Source: Palsa-504 sp963835775
GTDB lineage: Bacteria > Actinomycetota > Actinomycetes > Streptosporangiales > Streptosporangiaceae
Length of the DNA: 64,000 nt
Direction: 5' to 3'
Assembly: GCA_963835775.1 (NCBI GenBank)
Contig: CAWIHB010000004.1
Coordinates: forward strand, 558,001 to 622,000
Positions 62,644 to 64,000 of the stretch are shown piece after piece. Under the pieces are notes generated by a model. That model searched no databases and was not told the origin of the DNA. It worked only from the letters and a program-made list of their open reading frames with translations. Each line of letters begins with the position of its first letter. Within the stretch, counting starts at the first letter, position 1. Made by a program: the position numbers and the translations under genes.

Positions 62644-63348
62644 GTGGGTCGTTCGGTGCTGGTAACGGGCGGGAACCGGGGTATCGGGCTGGCCATCGCC
62701 CGGCGGCTGGCCGCGGGCGGGGACAGCGTCACGGTGACCTCGCGCTCCGGCGACCCGGTGGCCGGGCTCGCGGTGGTCCGCTGCGACGTGCAGGACTCGG
62801 CCAGCGTCGATGCGGCGTTCGGGGCGGTGGAGCAGGGCCAGGGCCCGGTCGAGGTGCTGGTGGCCAACGCGGGCGTGACCCGGGACCAGCTGCTGGCGCT
62901 GATGAAGGAAGAGGACTTCGCCGCGGTGCTCGATACCAACCTGACCGGTGCGTACCGGGTGGCCAAGCGGGCGGTGCGCGGCATGATGCGGATGCGCAGC
63001 GGGCGGCTCATCTTCATCTCCTCCGTGGTCGGCCTGTACGGCTCGGCCGGCCAGGCCAACTACGCCGCCTCGAAGGCCGGGCTGGTCGGCCTGGCCCGGT
63101 CCCTGGCCCGTGAGCTCGGGTCCCGCGGCATCACCGCCAACGTGATCGCCCCGGGCTTCGTGGACAGCGACATGACGGCCGTCCTGGCCGAGGACAGGAA
63201 GGCGGCCATCCTGGCCGCGGTCCCGCTGGCCAGGTTCGCCTCGGCCGGCGAGGTGGCGGGCCTGGTGGCCTTCCTGGCCGGCCCCGACGCCGCCTATATC
63301 ACCGGCGCCGTGATCCCGGTCGACGGCGGCCTGGGCATGGGACACTAA
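62644..63348 (+). CDS. fabG: 3-oxoacyl-[acyl-carrier-protein] reductase
   Basis: A 234-residue short-chain dehydrogenase of type II fatty acid synthesis, NADPH-dependent, reducing 3-oxoacyl-ACP. 'VLVTGGNRGIGLAIARRLA' binds NADPH, 'VANAGVTRDQLL' follows (about 79), and the catalytic Ser, Tyr, Lys are in 'FISSVVGLYGSAGQANYAASKAGLVG' (about 123-148). The C-terminus 'GAVIPVDGGLGMGH' is the typical ending. GTG start with AGAGAGG upstream. Followed by fabI, the mabA-inhA order of actinomycetes. Confidence 0.94.
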   Translation: MGRSVLVTGGNRGIGLAIARRLAAGGDSVTVTSRSGDPVAGLAVVRCDVQDSASVDAAFGAVEQGQGPVEVLVANAGVTRDQLLALMKEEDFAAVLDTNLTGAYRVAKRAVRGMMRMRSGRLIFISSVVGLYGSAGQANYAASKAGLVGLARSLARELGSRGITANVIAPGFVDSDMTAVLAEDRKAAILAAVPLARFASAGEVAGLVAFLAGPDAAYITGAVIPVDGGLGMGH

Positions 63349-63380
63349 GGTCCGAGAGAAGCCCGCCCAGCCCCAGGCGC

Positions 63381-63460
63381 CCCCGGAGGGGGCCCGAGGG
63401 GGTCTGGGGGGAACGGCTTCCCCCCAGGAGCAGGGGGGGTCTGGGGGGGATATTCCCCCC
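63381..63460. repeat. G-run/C-run hairpin element between fabG and fabI
   Basis: Two successive hairpins: CTGGGGGGAA-CGGC-TTCCCCCCAG (63404-63427) and GGGGGG-n6-CCCCCC just after. Both are preceded by the same GGGGGTCTGGGGGG-like phrase. A relative (GGGGGGTCCGGGGGG with C-run) lies near 58838. It could attenuate transcription between fabG and fabI. Confidence 0.65.
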
Positions 63461-63473
63461 GAGGGAGCACAGC

Positions 63474-64000
63474 ATGGGAATCTTGGACGGCAAGCGGATC
63501 CTGGTCACCGGGGTCATCACGGACGCCTCGATCGCTTTCCACGTGGCCCGGGTGGCCCAGCAGGAGGGCGCGACGGTGGTGCTGACCGGGTTCGGCAGGC
63601 TCAGCCTGGTGGAGCGGATCGCCAAGCGGCTGCCCTCGCCGCCGCCGGTCCTCGAGCTGGACGTGACCAGCGACGATCAGCTGGCCTCCCTGGCCGGCCG
63701 GGTTTCCGAGCATGTCGGCGGGCTGGACGGCGTGCTGCACGCGATCGCGTTCGCCAACCCCGAGCAGGCGCTGGGCGGGAACTTCCTGCACACCGGGTGG
63801 GCTGACGTGGCCACGGCGCTGCAGGTCTCCATGTACTCGCTGAAGGCGGTCACGATGGCGGCGCTGCCGCTGATGGGCGGCGGCGGATCGGTGGTGGGCC
63901 TGGACTTCGACGCCAGCGTGGCCTGGCCGGGCTACGACTGGATGGGCGTGGCCAAGGCCGGGCTCGAGTCGTGCGCGCGCTACCTGGCCCGCGACCTCGG
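63474..64000 (+). CDS. fabI: Enoyl-[acyl-carrier-protein] reductase, InhA-like (partial, runs off the right edge)
   Basis: The first 175 residues are present. 'MGILDGKRILVTGVITDASIAFHVAR' and 'GATVVLTGFGRLSLVERIAKRLP' are close to mycobacterial InhA. 'LDVTSDDQLASLAGRVSEHVGGLDGVLHAIAFANPEQALGG' follows, and the active-site region 'DFDASVAWPGYDWMGVAKAGLES' has the Tyr and Lys of the catalytic pair. The enzyme performs the last reduction of each fatty acid elongation cycle using NADH. GAGGGAG lies seven bases before the ATG. Confidence 0.93.
   Translation, partial: MGILDGKRILVTGVITDASIAFHVARVAQQEGATVVLTGFGRLSLVERIAKRLPSPPPVLELDVTSDDQLASLAGRVSEHVGGLDGVLHAIAFANPEQALGGNFLHTGWADVATALQVSMYSLKAVTMAALPLMGGGGSVVGLDFDASVAWPGYDWMGVAKAGLESCARYLARDL

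Noticed and set aside
1..64000. tRNA, rRNA, riboswitch or prophage features
   Set aside because: No tRNA cloverleaf, rRNA, known riboswitch core, integrase or phage structural gene was recognised anywhere in the window by reading; short RNAs could still be missed without a covariance-model search.

Overview
The window is a high-GC actinobacterial chromosome segment. The evidence is a Pup ligase (pafA), WYL regulators (pafB, pafC), a tatA/tatC pair, a long-form (StrD-type) dTDP-glucose synthase, an InhA-type enoyl reductase beside fabG, many GTG/TTG starts and strong G/C bias at codon third positions. The core block order pafA-FKBP-DUF3866-pafB-pafC-tatA-tatC-helicase and the presence of DUF3099 and TldD/E fit Streptosporangiales/Streptomyces-like actinomycetes. 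I cannot name the species.

Layout. 1-3500: a minus-strand operon lacI, dppB-like, dppC-like and a cut-off ATPase, headed by two perfect LacI operators. 3500-5300: an ammonium transporter with GlnR-like boxes in front and a perfect hairpin behind. 5350-9640: DUF427 protein, a TPP enzyme with a cyclase-family hydrolase, and an alpha/beta hydrolase. 9700-11500: a decayed secreted beta-helix-like gene. 11700-18800: a CoA-transferase followed by two GNAT/acyl-CoA-synthetase fusion proteins. 18800-24600: a catabolic unit with an XRE-cupin regulator divergent from an M24 protein, E1-alpha, a lipoyl-domain-only protein, E1-beta and an aldehyde dehydrogenase. 25100-43560: a cell-surface sugar island with dTDP-L-rhamnose genes (rmlA, B, C, D), a nucleotide-sugar dehydrogenase, an epimerase, a GT2 transferase, a methyltransferase, an EamA-type membrane protein and six large polytopic membrane proteins of two unrecognised GT-C-like families. 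One of those is tandemly duplicated. 43600-53550: pafA through the Mtr4-like helicase. 53600-59500: cysteine-dioxygenase-like cupin, GT87 transferase, a PadR-ABC exporter operon and DUF3099. 59500-64000: TldE, TldD, fabG and the start of fabI (inhA-like).

The sugar island reads as a coherent pathway. RmlA-D make dTDP-rhamnose, the UDP-sugar dehydrogenase and epimerase probably make further activated sugars, GT2 loads a lipid carrier, and the polytopic proteins probably move or transfer lipid-linked sugars outside the membrane. A 14-bp motif is iterated six times between the methyltransferase and rmlC and recurs once before the last large membrane protein, so the island may share a regulator.

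At least six genes carry single-base frameshifts: the beta-helix gene, the first GNAT-ACS, both copies of the tandem membrane protein, the helicase and TldD. Two are normally conserved housekeeping genes, so indel sequencing error must be considered. The two tandem copies, however, share the same shift inside a 196-base block of perfect identity.
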